This document shows positions 33,532-42,854 of a stretch of DNA of 64,000 bases, piece after piece. Position numbers and translations under genes: made by a program. Numbering within the stretch: the stretch's first letter is position 1; each line of letters opens with the position of its first letter. The notes under the pieces were generated by a model. That model had not been told where the DNA came from, did not search any database, and worked only from the letters and a program-made list of their open reading frames with translations. Origin of the DNA: Spirosoma oryzae (GTDB lineage: Bacteria; Bacteroidota; Bacteroidia; Cytophagales; Spirosomataceae); contig NZ_PVTE01000003.1 of NCBI RefSeq assembly GCF_003002825.1, positions 248,001 to 312,000 of the forward strand, given 5' to 3'.

Positions 33532-35049
33532 CTACCTTTTCGGCAGGCCCGGAGCCGTCTTTATGAGTTGCAGTGTGAAGTCCAGCACGGTGTCGTGATT
33601 GCGCAAGAAACTTTCTTTCGTCTCCTTAATGGTATAATCAGGGAATACACCACGCCCACGGGGGATGAATGGCAGAACCCGCACGTCCTGATCCAGGTCG
33701 ATGATTGAAAACTTGACGCGTATTTGGGTATAGGGGAGCCGGTATGCAACCGATTCGTGGCCCGTGTGGCCGTAGTACCCACCCATGGTTTCTTCACCGA
33801 TCACTACGGCCTCCGGGTCACTACGCACCAGACTGGCAAACAGCGATCCCGCCGAAGCTGTCTGTGGACCAATCAACAGAACGAGTTTACCCCGAAACCG
33901 ATTTGGATTCGGTAGCCAGCGCGGATTTTCTTTTGTTCTCAGGTAGTACTTGCCCTGCCGCGCCCTAGCGTAGTGTTCGGTCCGCAGTTCGTCGGCCAGT
34001 TCCTGCCGTTCGCCCGCTGTCTCTTCCACGAAGTATGCTGGAAGAGGCACGTTCCGGAAAATCGTATACGCCCGTTTGTTTTCCCGGAAACGTTGTCTGG
34101 CCAGGTAAGAGTACAATAACAGGTCGTTGGGGTCGTTGCCACCGCTGTTTTGCCGAACATCCACGATCAGCGAGCGAATGTCCGGACGCCGGTTGAGCAG
34201 CCGGAAAGTAGAATCCAGAAATCGACGATACTCCTTCTCCTGCTTATGGTCCAGATCAAATGTTCGGACAGTTACGCATGCCGTTGCCAGTGAATCGATC
34301 AGGGTGAGTTCATACGCCGGCAGATCTTTTTCCAGCGGTAAGGAATATCGTTGAGCGAAGGCTTTCTGACAGTTACTATACGCTACCGCTGGTATTCTAC
34401 ACCGGCTAGTATCCGTCCGACCCGGTGCCAGGTAGGTAAGATCATACGTAGAACAAGGGCCGTAGTCGAGCCGATAATACCACGCAAAATGCTGGCTGAT
34501 CAGAAAGGACTTCCCCGTTTTGTTGTACCCGTCGGTCGTGGCGTACTTCCCCAGTCGCCCGAGTACATCGCTGACATGCTGCCCGTTAATGGCTAGCAAA
34601 CGGCTACCGACGGGTAAAGTCCCATGGGTCGTATTGATCAGTAATGCCCCATCGATGATTTTGACGGGATGCGGGAAGAAGCTGACCTCGCTTTTCAACA
34701 GAGAGTCGATGCGCGCCGGTAAATAATTATCGCTATGCAGGCTACCGGTATAATCGGTAACCGCGTATAAACGTTGGTACAGATCAAGTACAGTAGCGCC
34801 CGGTCTGATCTGCTTCCGGTTGGCCGCAAACACACTGTCGATATTCTTTTTTGACCGGTATCGGTACAAGCCAGAGTTAGCCGTCTGGTAAATACGCCGG
34901 AACGTATCGAAGTCGGCCAGCAACTGGTGTTGCGGGATTGGCTGCGTCACCGAGATCAGCGTAGGCTGGCCTATCCCCCATAACGGACTTAGCAACGCCA
35001 TGCTTAAAACCAGTTTTCGACCATAAGCTAGTACAGGGATCATACGCAT
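33532..35049 (-). CDS. Exported S41-family peptidase
   Basis: A 505-residue protein from the ATG at 35049 (MRMIPVLAYGRKLVLSMALL), which gives a signal peptide ending near GIGQ; 19 further open codons to 35106 are ignored. An N-terminal helical region (about 40-110) and a PDZ-like part (about 120-180, with LLAINGQHVSDVLG) precede the C-terminal protease core. SLIVDVRQNSGGNDPND (about 320) and the nucleophile Ser in GPQTASAGSLFASLV (about 405) mark the tail-specific protease (CtpA/Tsp) fold. The motif usually reads TASAxE; here the last position is Ser. Probably periplasmic. A second S41 gene lies at 36412-38082, with an oxidoreductase gene between. Confidence 0.88.
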   Translation of the reverse strand: MRMIPVLAYGRKLVLSMALLSPLWGIGQPTLISVTQPIPQHQLLADFDTFRRIYQTANSGLYRYRSKKNIDSVFAANRKQIRPGATVLDLYQRLYAVTDYTGSLHSDNYLPARIDSLLKSEVSFFPHPVKIIDGALLINTTHGTLPVGSRLLAINGQHVSDVLGRLGKYATTDGYNKTGKSFLISQHFAWYYRLDYGPCSTYDLTYLAPGRTDTSRCRIPAVAYSNCQKAFAQRYSLPLEKDLPAYELTLIDSLATACVTVRTFDLDHKQEKEYRRFLDSTFRLLNRRPDIRSLIVDVRQNSGGNDPNDLLLYSYLARQRFRENKRAYTIFRNVPLPAYFVEETAGERQELADELRTEHYARARQGKYYLRTKENPRWLPNPNRFRGKLVLLIGPQTASAGSLFASLVRSDPEAVVIGEETMGGYYGHTGHESVAYRLPYTQIRVKFSIIDLDQDVRVLPFIPRGRGVFPDYTIKETKESFLRNHDTVLDFTLQLIKTAPGLPKR

Positions 35050-35252
35050 TGCTTGGGGTACGTATCCGGCAATCAAAGGCGCCAGACAATCGACAAAAGT
35101 AGCCACGTTTGCGTAGTGGCGCTAGCCCGTCATCCGGTCAACTGATAGCCCGGCTTCCACTTGTCCTGCCTGCTGCCCCCCTGTCGAAAAAGCAAATCGA
35201 CACATAGACGATCCGTTACTTTTAGTCAATCGCCTTCTTAATCGCGTTCGCT

Positions 35253-36368
35253 ATGCTAACTAACTATTCCCGACGTACGTTTCTCGAAACCATCGGCTTG
35301 AGCATGGGGGCCTCTATCCTGCTACCTGCCTCCACCCTACCTGACCGGGCGCGGGCAGACCGAAAGCTGAACGTAGCCCTGTGCGGGCTGGGCCGGTACG
35401 CCAACGTACTCAAGCGGGGCTTTGCTGAATCCAGACACTGCCGCCTGGCGGGTATCGTCACGGGAACGCCCGCCAAGGCCGCGCAGTGGCAGCAGGAATT
35501 CAAACTACCGGCCCAAAATGTGTACACCTACGAGACCTTCGATCAGCTCCGCAACAACCCCGACATCGACCTGATTTACATTACCCTGCCCAATGGGCTG
35601 CACAAAGACTACACGATTCGGGCGGCTCAGGCCGGGAAGCATGTCATCGTGGAAAAGCCGATGGCGTTTACGGTGCCGGATTGCCGGGCCATGATCGACG
35701 CCTGCCGAAAAGCCGGGGTTCAGCTTGCCGTTGGCTACCGACTGCATTATGAACCGCACCACATCGAACTGAAACGGCTGGGTCAGCAAAAGGTGTTCGG
35801 CCCCGTCCGGCTGATTGAAGCCTCGCTGGGTTACCAGCTGGCCGGTACACCACCCGACGACTGGCACCTGAAGAAAGCCATCGCCGGTGGGGGCGCGCTA
35901 ATGAATCTGGGCGTTTACTGCATTCAAAGCGCGCGTTACGTACTGGGCGAAGAACCAATCAGCGTCACGGCGCAGTACAGCCCGGTTACGATGCCGCAGT
36001 TGTTTCGGGAAGTCGAGGAAAACATCACCTGGCAGCTAACATTTCCCAGCGGGGCCGTGAATACGTCAGCCACCACAGCCAATTGCAACATCGACCGGTT
36101 CTATGCGTCGGCCGACAACGGTTTCTTCGAACTGAGTCCGGCGTTGAGTTACGGCCCGTTCCAGGGACGCAGTAGTCAGGGACCGTTCAACTTTCCCGTC
36201 GTCAACCAGCAGGCCGCTCTCCTCGACGACGTGGCCAGTCATATCCTCGCCCACAAACCGTTGCCGGCTCACATCGCGGGCGAAGAAGGACTCAAGGATA
36301 TGCGCGTCATTGAGGGCATCTATCGGGCGGCCGACAGTGGCAACAAAATTACCCTGCCCCCGCTCTGA
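35253..36368 (+). CDS. Tat-exported Gfo/Idh/MocA-family oxidoreductase (glucose-fructose oxidoreductase-like)
   Basis: A 371-residue protein with a twin-arginine signal (NYSRRTFLETIGLSMGASIL), showing export in folded form with its cofactor. The Rossmann domain (about 35-155) includes VALCGLGRYA and the EKPMAFTV segment (about 133) with the conserved Lys. The second domain holds GYRLHYEPHHIEL (about 163) and GGGALMNLGVYCIQSARYVLGE (described in two halves, about 210-232). This closely resembles glucose-fructose oxidoreductases, which keep NADP(H) tightly bound while interconverting sugars. Divergent from the S41 gene upstream by about 200 bases, and convergent with a second S41 gene. Confidence 0.92.
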   Translation: MLTNYSRRTFLETIGLSMGASILLPASTLPDRARADRKLNVALCGLGRYANVLKRGFAESRHCRLAGIVTGTPAKAAQWQQEFKLPAQNVYTYETFDQLRNNPDIDLIYITLPNGLHKDYTIRAAQAGKHVIVEKPMAFTVPDCRAMIDACRKAGVQLAVGYRLHYEPHHIELKRLGQQKVFGPVRLIEASLGYQLAGTPPDDWHLKKAIAGGGALMNLGVYCIQSARYVLGEEPISVTAQYSPVTMPQLFREVEENITWQLTFPSGAVNTSATTANCNIDRFYASADNGFFELSPALSYGPFQGRSSQGPFNFPVVNQQAALLDDVASHILAHKPLPAHIAGEEGLKDMRVIEGIYRAADSGNKITLPPL

Positions 36369-36411
36369 CGGTATGCCCGGTGGTCGGTTTGTGTTGACGG
36401 TACAGAGGGCT

Positions 36412-38082
36412 TTATTCTACGTCCTGAATCACCCGGATCGCCCGTTCCAGCACCTCATCCCGACGCGCCCGTATACCCGCTGCGGTTGGCGTTACCCGTA
36501 CATTCGGTTGCACCCCGATTCGCTGCGTTTCCCGACCATCCGGGTAGTACACGCCGATGCCACTGAAGGCCGTACGGTAGCCCCCCGGCAGGGGAACCGT
36601 TGAGGTATTCCCATCAGCGCCGGCGGTCGGGCTGCCCACCAGAACGACGTTTGTTGCCGCCTGAAACGCCATTGTGGTAAATTCGGCCTGACTCTGCGTT
36701 TCTTCGTCAACCAGCACAAGTACCTTCCCCGTATAGATCTTCTGATTTCCCGCTGGCGATAAGGCCGATTCACCACCCCGATGAAACACGCCGGGGAATC
36801 GAAGATCAGGGCCGGTAAAGTAGACGAACGTGTTAGGTTTATCGGTCAGGTACCGGGCCACCTGCCAAAGCGTTCCCTTCGGGTAGTTACGCAGGTCAAG
36901 AATAAGTGCCTTCGCTCCCATCAGTGGCCGCATGACACTGTCGACCTGCCGGCTCGTCAGCTTCCCCATGTTCACATAGCCGATGCTGTCGGGTAACCAT
37001 CGACTGAGGGGGTTTTGCGCATTAACATCCAGCCGGGCTTTTTCGACGAACGTTGTATACGGATAACGCGCTGTGGTCAGCGTCGTGTCACGGCCATCCC
37101 GCTCGATCGTTAGCCTGGCCTGCTGCTCGTGACCAACACCGATGTGCCATCGCACATCACGAAGTAGGGTTTGGTTGTTCGACGCCGGCACGTAAGGCCG
37201 CAGGCGTTCTATCCGCTGGTGAACAGTCTCGCCATCGATGTGCGTGATCACGGTGCCCACCCGCAACAAGGGCGAGCTAACCAGCGAATCGCCGTACACT
37301 TGGGTGATGACGGCTTTAGTATCAATCAGCTTTACCGCAAACGGTAGCCACAGCAGTCCCAGGTCACACCGCAGACAACGTCGCTTGCCGTCGGACTTCA
37401 GAAAACCGTGACTATCCTGAATACGGCTCACGACCCGGTACAGCGCGTTTTGATAGGCCTGTTCGTCGGTCGCCCGCTGAAATACCGGAATCAGATCCGG
37501 CAGCACCTGATTCCAGTTACCGTCGATGGCGTATTTGTAGGGATAAAAGTACTGGATGATGTTCCAGTACCGGAACAGGGCCAGCAGCCGGTACGACGCA
37601 TCGGGCACGTCCATATCGGCGTACGCGTTCTCGTTATCGAAATTCGGATTCCCCCCTCTTGACGCCGTTCGCACGTACCGATTCGATTTCTGATTGCGGT
37701 TGTCTTTGATATACACCAATCGCTCCCGCAGGGCATCGGTCAACAGGGTCGTGTCGCGCAGAAACGTCAGGTCGAGATTGCGCCGGTCAGCCGTTGGCAC
37801 AGTGCTCTCCGACTGGCATTGACGACAGGGCTTTACCGGTCCCAGCTCGTCCAGCAACCGACTGTACACGGTAGCCAGTTCCTCACGGTTGCGCGCCTGC
37901 TGCACGACGGGTATGAGCCGGATCAGTTCGCCATCCCAATCCTGCCTGCCGGTAGCCACCGCCGGATGGTAGTATTTCAGAAAACCCCAGACCTGGGCCA
38001 GGGAGGTCAGCTTTTGCGTCTCGCTCAGCGACTGAGCCCAGCTTGCCGACGACAGTAGTACCAAAACGAATACGTAGCGCAT
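36412..38082 (-). CDS. Exported S41-family peptidase (second copy)
   Basis: A 556-residue protein with a signal peptide (about residues 1-16, ending SWAQ). The N-terminal helical domain (about 17-200) contains WGFLKYYHPAVATGRQDW and FRYWNIIQYFYPYKYA, common in Bacteroidota S41 proteins. A PDZ-like segment (about 265-300, GTVITHIDGETVHQR) and the protease core follow: ALILDLRNYPKGT (about 395) and the nucleophile in VDEETQSQAEFTTMAFQ (about 467). Two CxxC pairs near residues 105 and 250 (CRQCQS, CLRCD) may bind metal or form disulfides. It differs in sequence from the S41 protein at 33532-35049. Confidence 0.9.
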   Translation of the reverse strand: MRYVFVLVLLSSASWAQSLSETQKLTSLAQVWGFLKYYHPAVATGRQDWDGELIRLIPVVQQARNREELATVYSRLLDELGPVKPCRQCQSESTVPTADRRNLDLTFLRDTTLLTDALRERLVYIKDNRNQKSNRYVRTASRGGNPNFDNENAYADMDVPDASYRLLALFRYWNIIQYFYPYKYAIDGNWNQVLPDLIPVFQRATDEQAYQNALYRVVSRIQDSHGFLKSDGKRRCLRCDLGLLWLPFAVKLIDTKAVITQVYGDSLVSSPLLRVGTVITHIDGETVHQRIERLRPYVPASNNQTLLRDVRWHIGVGHEQQARLTIERDGRDTTLTTARYPYTTFVEKARLDVNAQNPLSRWLPDSIGYVNMGKLTSRQVDSVMRPLMGAKALILDLRNYPKGTLWQVARYLTDKPNTFVYFTGPDLRFPGVFHRGGESALSPAGNQKIYTGKVLVLVDEETQSQAEFTTMAFQAATNVVLVGSPTAGADGNTSTVPLPGGYRTAFSGIGVYYPDGRETQRIGVQPNVRVTPTAAGIRARRDEVLERAIRVIQDVE

Positions 38083-38203
38083 AGTGCAGATCTAGTTCGG
38101 CGTAAACGTACGCATCTGTCCGCTATGCGCTGATCGGCAAGCCGTTAAGATATGTTAAACGAGTCCTTCATACGTTGATTCGGCCTTTCAGATAATTTGC
38201 AGC

Positions 38204-38286
38204 GTGGTGTCAGGCTACGAACCTGACACGTTCGCGTCAGCCATTGCTTCGCCCGGAAATGTGTCAGGTTACGAACCTGACACCAC
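38204..38286. repeat. Dispersed TGTCAGGT inverted repeat (family R4)
   Basis: GTGGTGTCAGG...ACCTGACAC at one end and GTGTCAGGTT...CCTGACACCAC at the other, separated by a GCGTCAGC..GCTTCGCCCGG core. The core and inner boxes match the inverted sequence of 7640-7690. It lies between the S41 gene and the M13 peptidase gene. Confidence 0.85.
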
Positions 38287-38310
38287 GTTAACGTACTTAA
38301 TTGCGCTGCT

Positions 38311-40329
38311 TTACCAGACAGTGATTCTATCCTTTTCGGGCTTGTACATCTTGTCGCCGGGCTGCACGTTGAAGGCGTTGTAGAACGGGGTGAAGTTCAT
38401 GAGCGGGCCGTTGACACGCCACTTGGCCGGCGAATGCGGGTTGGTATTGACGTACATGCCCATGTACGCATCCCGCGTCTTGACCCGCCAGATGCGGGCG
38501 ACCGAGATAAAGAACCGCTGATCGGGCGTGAAGCCGTCCAGTTTTGTATTGCTTTTGCCCTGCTCGGTCAGCTTAAACGCGTCATACGCAATGGCGACCC
38601 CAGCAATGTCGGCGGTGTTTTCGCCCACGGTCAGCGCGCCTTTTACATGGACCGAATCGAGCACCGTAAACTGATTGTACTGGTCGATTACCTGCTGGGT
38701 TTTGGCCTTGAACTTGGCGTAATCGGCGGGTTGCCACCAGTTGCGCACGTTGCCGGACTTGTCGTACTGCGCGCCCTGATCGTCGAACGAGTGGGTGATT
38801 TCGTGCCCGATCACCATACCGATACCGCCGTAGTTGAGGGCATCATCAGCATTCACGTCGAAATACGGCGGTTGCAGGATTCCCGCCGGAAAGACGATTT
38901 CGTTGAGCGGGGGATTGTTGTAGGCGGTCACCGTCGGCGGGGTCGTGTGCCACTCGGTCCGGTCAACGGGTTTTCCCAGCTTGGCCAGGTCGTGCTGGTA
39001 ATCATTTTTTTCGGCCAGCAGCTGATTCTCGAAATACGCATCCCGTTTTACGGTCACGGCCGAGTAGTCGCGCCACTTGTCAGGGTAGCCAATTTTCTCC
39101 GTGAACGCGTACAACTTTTCTTTCGCTTTCGTCTTGGTCGAGTCGCTCATCCAGTCGAGCCGGTCGATACGGGCTTCAAAGGCTTTTTTGAGATTATCGA
39201 CCAACACGCGCATGCGTCGTTTGGCTTCCTCCGGGAAGTATTTTTTTACGTATAGCTGCGCCAACGCTTCGCCCAGCGCCCCGTCGACGGCCTGCACCAT
39301 TTCTTCGGCGCGGGTTTTCTTCACGGCCTGCCCGGTCAGCGTTTTTGCGTAGGCAAACGACGCGTCGACAAACGGCTGACTCAGGTAATTGGCGTAGTTG
39401 GTCAGCGCGTGGGCTTTCAGGTAGGTTTTCCAGTCGGCCAGGGGCACGGTCGTCAGCAGCGTGTTCAGCTTATCGTAGTACCCCGGTTGCCCGACGTTAA
39501 TCGTGTCAACGCGCGCGCCCAGATTCGTCAGCAGGGTCGGCCAGTGCAGCGCGGGCTGTTTCTTAGCCAGATCGGCCACCGCCAGTTTGTTGTAATTGAC
39601 CTGCACGTCGCGAAGTTCGATGTTGGTTCGGTGCGACAGGGCCAGTTGCTTCTCCAGTTCATACGTGGTGGCCGCGTTTTTCTGTGCGGTGGCCGCATCG
39701 GTACCTGTCAGTTCAAACAACCGGGTGAGGTAGTCCCGATACGCTTTCTGAATCGCCAGCGTCGACGAGTCGGTCTTGACATAATACGCCCGTTCGGGCA
39801 AGCCAATGCCCGTCTGCCGGAACTGCGCGATGTTGACCGTACTGCGTCGGTTGTCGGGTCCTACGCGGAAGCCGATGATCGACCCGTTGCCCGCTTTCTG
39901 CTCGTCGGCAACCAGTTTCAGCAGCGCCGGTACATCAGCCACGGCATCGATACGCTTCAGCAATGGTTTAATAGGGTCGTAACCACGTTTGTTGATCGCA
40001 GCCATGTCCAGCCCCGACGCGTAAAAATCGCCGACTTTCTGTTCAAGGCTACCCGCCGGATACTTGCCCCTGGCAATGCTGTCCAGAATACCCTGCATCC
40101 GAAGGCGCTGCGGATAATTCATAAACGAGTACGACCCAACGCCCGTCTGACTAGCCGGTATCCGGGCTGTATCCGACCAGATACCGTTGGCGTATTTGAA
40201 AAAGTCGTCCCCCGGCTTCTTCGACGTATCGATACCAGTGATAACCACGCGTTTCGCGTTCTGCGCAAAAACGGGTTTATGCATTCCTGCCAACAGCAGT
40301 GCTGTCGAAACGTAGATCAGTTTTTTCAT
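38311..40329 (-). CDS. M13-family metallopeptidase (neprilysin-like)
   Basis: A 672-residue protein with a signal peptide (about 1-22, ending VFAQ). The zinc-binding HEITH is in GMVIGHEITHSFDDQGAQYD (about residue 516), with the third ligand Glu and the Asp in ENTADIAGVAIAYD (about 576). The substrate-binding motif appears as YNNPPLNEIVFPAGILQPPYF (described here as an N-x-x-P-x-N-E-I block, about 479-499). Full length compared with bacterial PepO/neprilysin homologues, including the N-terminal M13_N domain. Cleaves oligopeptides in the periplasm or outside. Monocistronic. Confidence 0.96.
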   Translation of the reverse strand: MKKLIYVSTALLLAGMHKPVFAQNAKRVVITGIDTSKKPGDDFFKYANGIWSDTARIPASQTGVGSYSFMNYPQRLRMQGILDSIARGKYPAGSLEQKVGDFYASGLDMAAINKRGYDPIKPLLKRIDAVADVPALLKLVADEQKAGNGSIIGFRVGPDNRRSTVNIAQFRQTGIGLPERAYYVKTDSSTLAIQKAYRDYLTRLFELTGTDAATAQKNAATTYELEKQLALSHRTNIELRDVQVNYNKLAVADLAKKQPALHWPTLLTNLGARVDTINVGQPGYYDKLNTLLTTVPLADWKTYLKAHALTNYANYLSQPFVDASFAYAKTLTGQAVKKTRAEEMVQAVDGALGEALAQLYVKKYFPEEAKRRMRVLVDNLKKAFEARIDRLDWMSDSTKTKAKEKLYAFTEKIGYPDKWRDYSAVTVKRDAYFENQLLAEKNDYQHDLAKLGKPVDRTEWHTTPPTVTAYNNPPLNEIVFPAGILQPPYFDVNADDALNYGGIGMVIGHEITHSFDDQGAQYDKSGNVRNWWQPADYAKFKAKTQQVIDQYNQFTVLDSVHVKGALTVGENTADIAGVAIAYDAFKLTEQGKSNTKLDGFTPDQRFFISVARIWRVKTRDAYMGMYVNTNPHSPAKWRVNGPLMNFTPFYNAFNVQPGDKMYKPEKDRITVW

Positions 40330-40434
40330 CGCGTAAATCGGGTACAGGTTCTATTCCGGTCAATTAAAGGGTTTGACCAAAACTACTCAATTACACCGTA
40401 AGTCGATAGAAGCCATTAGCAAACTGGTATGTAT

Positions 40435-42642
40435 TCAATAGCAATCCGTCAGCACCTGCCCGTGGGCCTGGTAATGGCTGAGGGGTTGGCCGAGTTGAGT
40501 CTGGCAGATGGTTTCCAGCAGCGCGAATACGTCCCGCTGCATGGCCAGCGAACCGCAGATCATCACCACGCCGTTGCGTTTAAGCAGACTGGCAATCTGG
40601 TCGGTGTCGCGGGTAAGCAGGTCGCTGACGTACTGCCGGTCGCCCTCGCGCGAGTAGGCCACGTGCAGGCTAGTGAGCTTACCCGACTGCCGACTCGCAT
40701 CCAGTAACGTGCGGTACACGTCGAACGAGGTCTGCTGCCGGAAGCCGCAGTACAGGTGCGCGGGCACGTTCGCTTTGTTCTGACTAATCATCCCCAGAAA
40801 AGGCGCAATGCCGGTTCCGTTGGCGATCAGCAGCACAGCGGGCGCTTTTCGGGGAAAATGGAAATGAGCATTATCGACGATACGGGCGCGAACGATCTGT
40901 CCCGCAGCCAGTTCGTGCAGAAACGTCGAACCAAGGCCACCGGGGTGCAGCCGAACGCTTAGTTGCAGATCGTCGTTGCCCGCTTCCGCAAGTCGACCGA
41001 TCGAATAGAGCCGTTCGCGGTAGTCATTGGCGGGGTAAATCGCCAGCAGGTCGCCGGATGTAACGCGCTGCCGGCGCGGGGGGCGTAGCCGGACCAGGAA
41101 TGTCCCGTCGGGCTGGGCGGTGCGGGTGTTACTCGTCACGGTCAGCGTCGTGAGCGCGGTGGGTACGTGGCGCAGGTCGTCGGCCAGGGGCATCGGTCGG
41201 TCGGCCTGCTGTGACCACGCGTCGGCCCACAACCCAAACTCAGCAGGCGATTTGTCGTTGACGGTGTGGATGTCGACCAGCGCCGTCGCCCACGGTTGTT
41301 GCGCGAGCAGTGAATTGACGTCGAACGCAAACTGACAGAAATCGGGATAGGCCCGCGACCCAAAGCCCACCACGGAATACCGCACCGGTTGTGTCTGCGG
41401 GTATTGCTCCAGCAGCGACGCAAACTGCCGGGCGTTGGTCGGGGCATCCCCCAGGCCGTAAGTCGCCGTCAGTACGATCAGGTGTTCGGCTTTCGGGTAG
41501 GTCGTATACTGATTCAGCTCGGCCAGGTGTACCGGTTCGCCCTGTTGCAACAGTTGCTCCTGCACCGAGCGGGCAAAGCGGAACGTGCTGCCGTTTTCCG
41601 ACCCAACCAGAATAACGAACCGGCTTTCGCCCGCACCGAACTTATTTTTGATCCGGTTGGCCCGGCGTTTCAGCGTGATGGCAAAGCCCGACCAGATAAA
41701 GAACAGGATATTCCCCGCAGCCAGTGCCAGTACCAGCGCCCAGATGGTGTTCGTCCGGCCCGTGTGCAGGTTCAGGCTCAGGTTGGCCAGCAGCACCGTA
41801 GTCGGGTACAGCGTTTCGTTCAGGACGTCGCCGGTGATCTGGTTGACGGTCAGTTCGCGATCTCGCAGTTTGAGGACGTAGAACTCTTCGGGATCGTCGG
41901 CAAACGGAAACTCGATGCTGCGCACGTCGGCCAGCCGGATCGTCTGAAACACCGGCATGTCGGCCAGCTTGCGTTTGGGCGCATCGTTCACTGTATCGAG
42001 ATCGATATTGGCCGAGGTCGGCTCCGTTTTACCGAACACCCCGAACCGTTCGAGCGAGAGATACGTGCCCGACAGGGCAATGATAAGAATGGGAATGAGC
42101 GACAGTCGTCCCAGCACCACGTGCCAGTACTGCGCAAAATTCTCACGAACGATACGGGTGAAAAAGCGTTTAAGGCCCCGCTGCCGCTGCACGATCAGGG
42201 CCGTACCCGAGACGGCGATGAGCAGCAGCAGGAAGGCCGTCAACCCAATAAAAAACCGGCCCAGCTCGTGCAGAAACAGCGACCGGTGCAGGGCTTCGAC
42301 CCACTCAAAAAATGCGCTTTTCCCGGTGTACAGCCCCAGTACCTCGCCCGTGCGGGGATCGATGTAGCCGTCTATTTTATCGCCCTTGACGTTGTTGCCC
42401 TGAAGCCGCACAAAGCCATGCACGTCGACGGAGAGTTTAGTCAGCTCGCTGTAGTTTTTCTGCAACGCCGGCAGTGTCTGCGCCAGCGTAACATCGGCAA
42501 ATCGTTCGACACGATACGGCCGTAACTTCTGCGTAATGGGCTTGAATGCCAGAATAATACCCGTAACCGAAGTCAGCGTCAGTAGTAAAAACGAAGATAC
42601 AGCCAGCGCCAGGTGGCTGTATCTCCAGATCGAAATCGTCAT
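40435..42642 (-). CDS. PepSY-transmembrane / flavodoxin / FAD-NAD(P)H reductase fusion
   Basis: A 735-residue three-part protein. The first part (about 1-340) is a PepSY-associated membrane region with helices near 10-30, 130-150, 180-200 and 290-310 and an intervening periplasmic PepSY domain; conserved His residues (HRSLFLHELG, WHVVLG) may bind heme. The second part (about 352-490) is a flavodoxin domain with FVILVGSENGSTFRFARS and TATYGLGDAP. The third (about 520-735) resembles the FAD/NADPH half of sulfite and cytochrome P450 reductases, with YSIGRLAE and GTGIAPFLGM. Such fusions pass electrons from cytoplasmic NAD(P)H to periplasmic acceptors, often ferric siderophores. It closes a same-strand run with beta-propeller, TonB-receptor and beta-helix genes. 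Confidence 0.93.
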   Translation of the reverse strand: MTISIWRYSHLALAVSSFLLLTLTSVTGIILAFKPITQKLRPYRVERFADVTLAQTLPALQKNYSELTKLSVDVHGFVRLQGNNVKGDKIDGYIDPRTGEVLGLYTGKSAFFEWVEALHRSLFLHELGRFFIGLTAFLLLLIAVSGTALIVQRQRGLKRFFTRIVRENFAQYWHVVLGRLSLIPILIIALSGTYLSLERFGVFGKTEPTSANIDLDTVNDAPKRKLADMPVFQTIRLADVRSIEFPFADDPEEFYVLKLRDRELTVNQITGDVLNETLYPTTVLLANLSLNLHTGRTNTIWALVLALAAGNILFFIWSGFAITLKRRANRIKNKFGAGESRFVILVGSENGSTFRFARSVQEQLLQQGEPVHLAELNQYTTYPKAEHLIVLTATYGLGDAPTNARQFASLLEQYPQTQPVRYSVVGFGSRAYPDFCQFAFDVNSLLAQQPWATALVDIHTVNDKSPAEFGLWADAWSQQADRPMPLADDLRHVPTALTTLTVTSNTRTAQPDGTFLVRLRPPRRQRVTSGDLLAIYPANDYRERLYSIGRLAEAGNDDLQLSVRLHPGGLGSTFLHELAAGQIVRARIVDNAHFHFPRKAPAVLLIANGTGIAPFLGMISQNKANVPAHLYCGFRQQTSFDVYRTLLDASRQSGKLTSLHVAYSREGDRQYVSDLLTRDTDQIASLLKRNGVVMICGSLAMQRDVFALLETICQTQLGQPLSHYQAHGQVLTDCY

Positions 42643-42736
42643 TAAATCAGGCTGTTATACATGTACTGAAACTGTCGGCAGCTTCAGATCGGATAGACTC
42701 AAACCAGCCGATTCGGGCCGGACCAAAACCACACAT

Positions 42737-42776
42737 GACGAAGATACGACGTAGGCACCTACGTCGTATCTTCGTC
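42737..42776. terminator. Perfect 19-bp stem with 2-base loop
   Basis: GACGAAGATACGACGTAGG (42737-42755), CA, then the exact complement (42758-42776). It lies between the lipoprotein stop and the PepSY-reductase start. Only a short T-run (GTTT on plus, GGTTTT further along on minus) follows, so it may separate two transcription units or be a structured processing site. Confidence 0.6.
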
Positions 42777-42854
42777 GTTTCCACGCGCGACACGCGTAGT
42801 ACCCATCAGCCAGTGGAACGACGACCGCTAGTACGCGTATCTGGACCGCATCGG

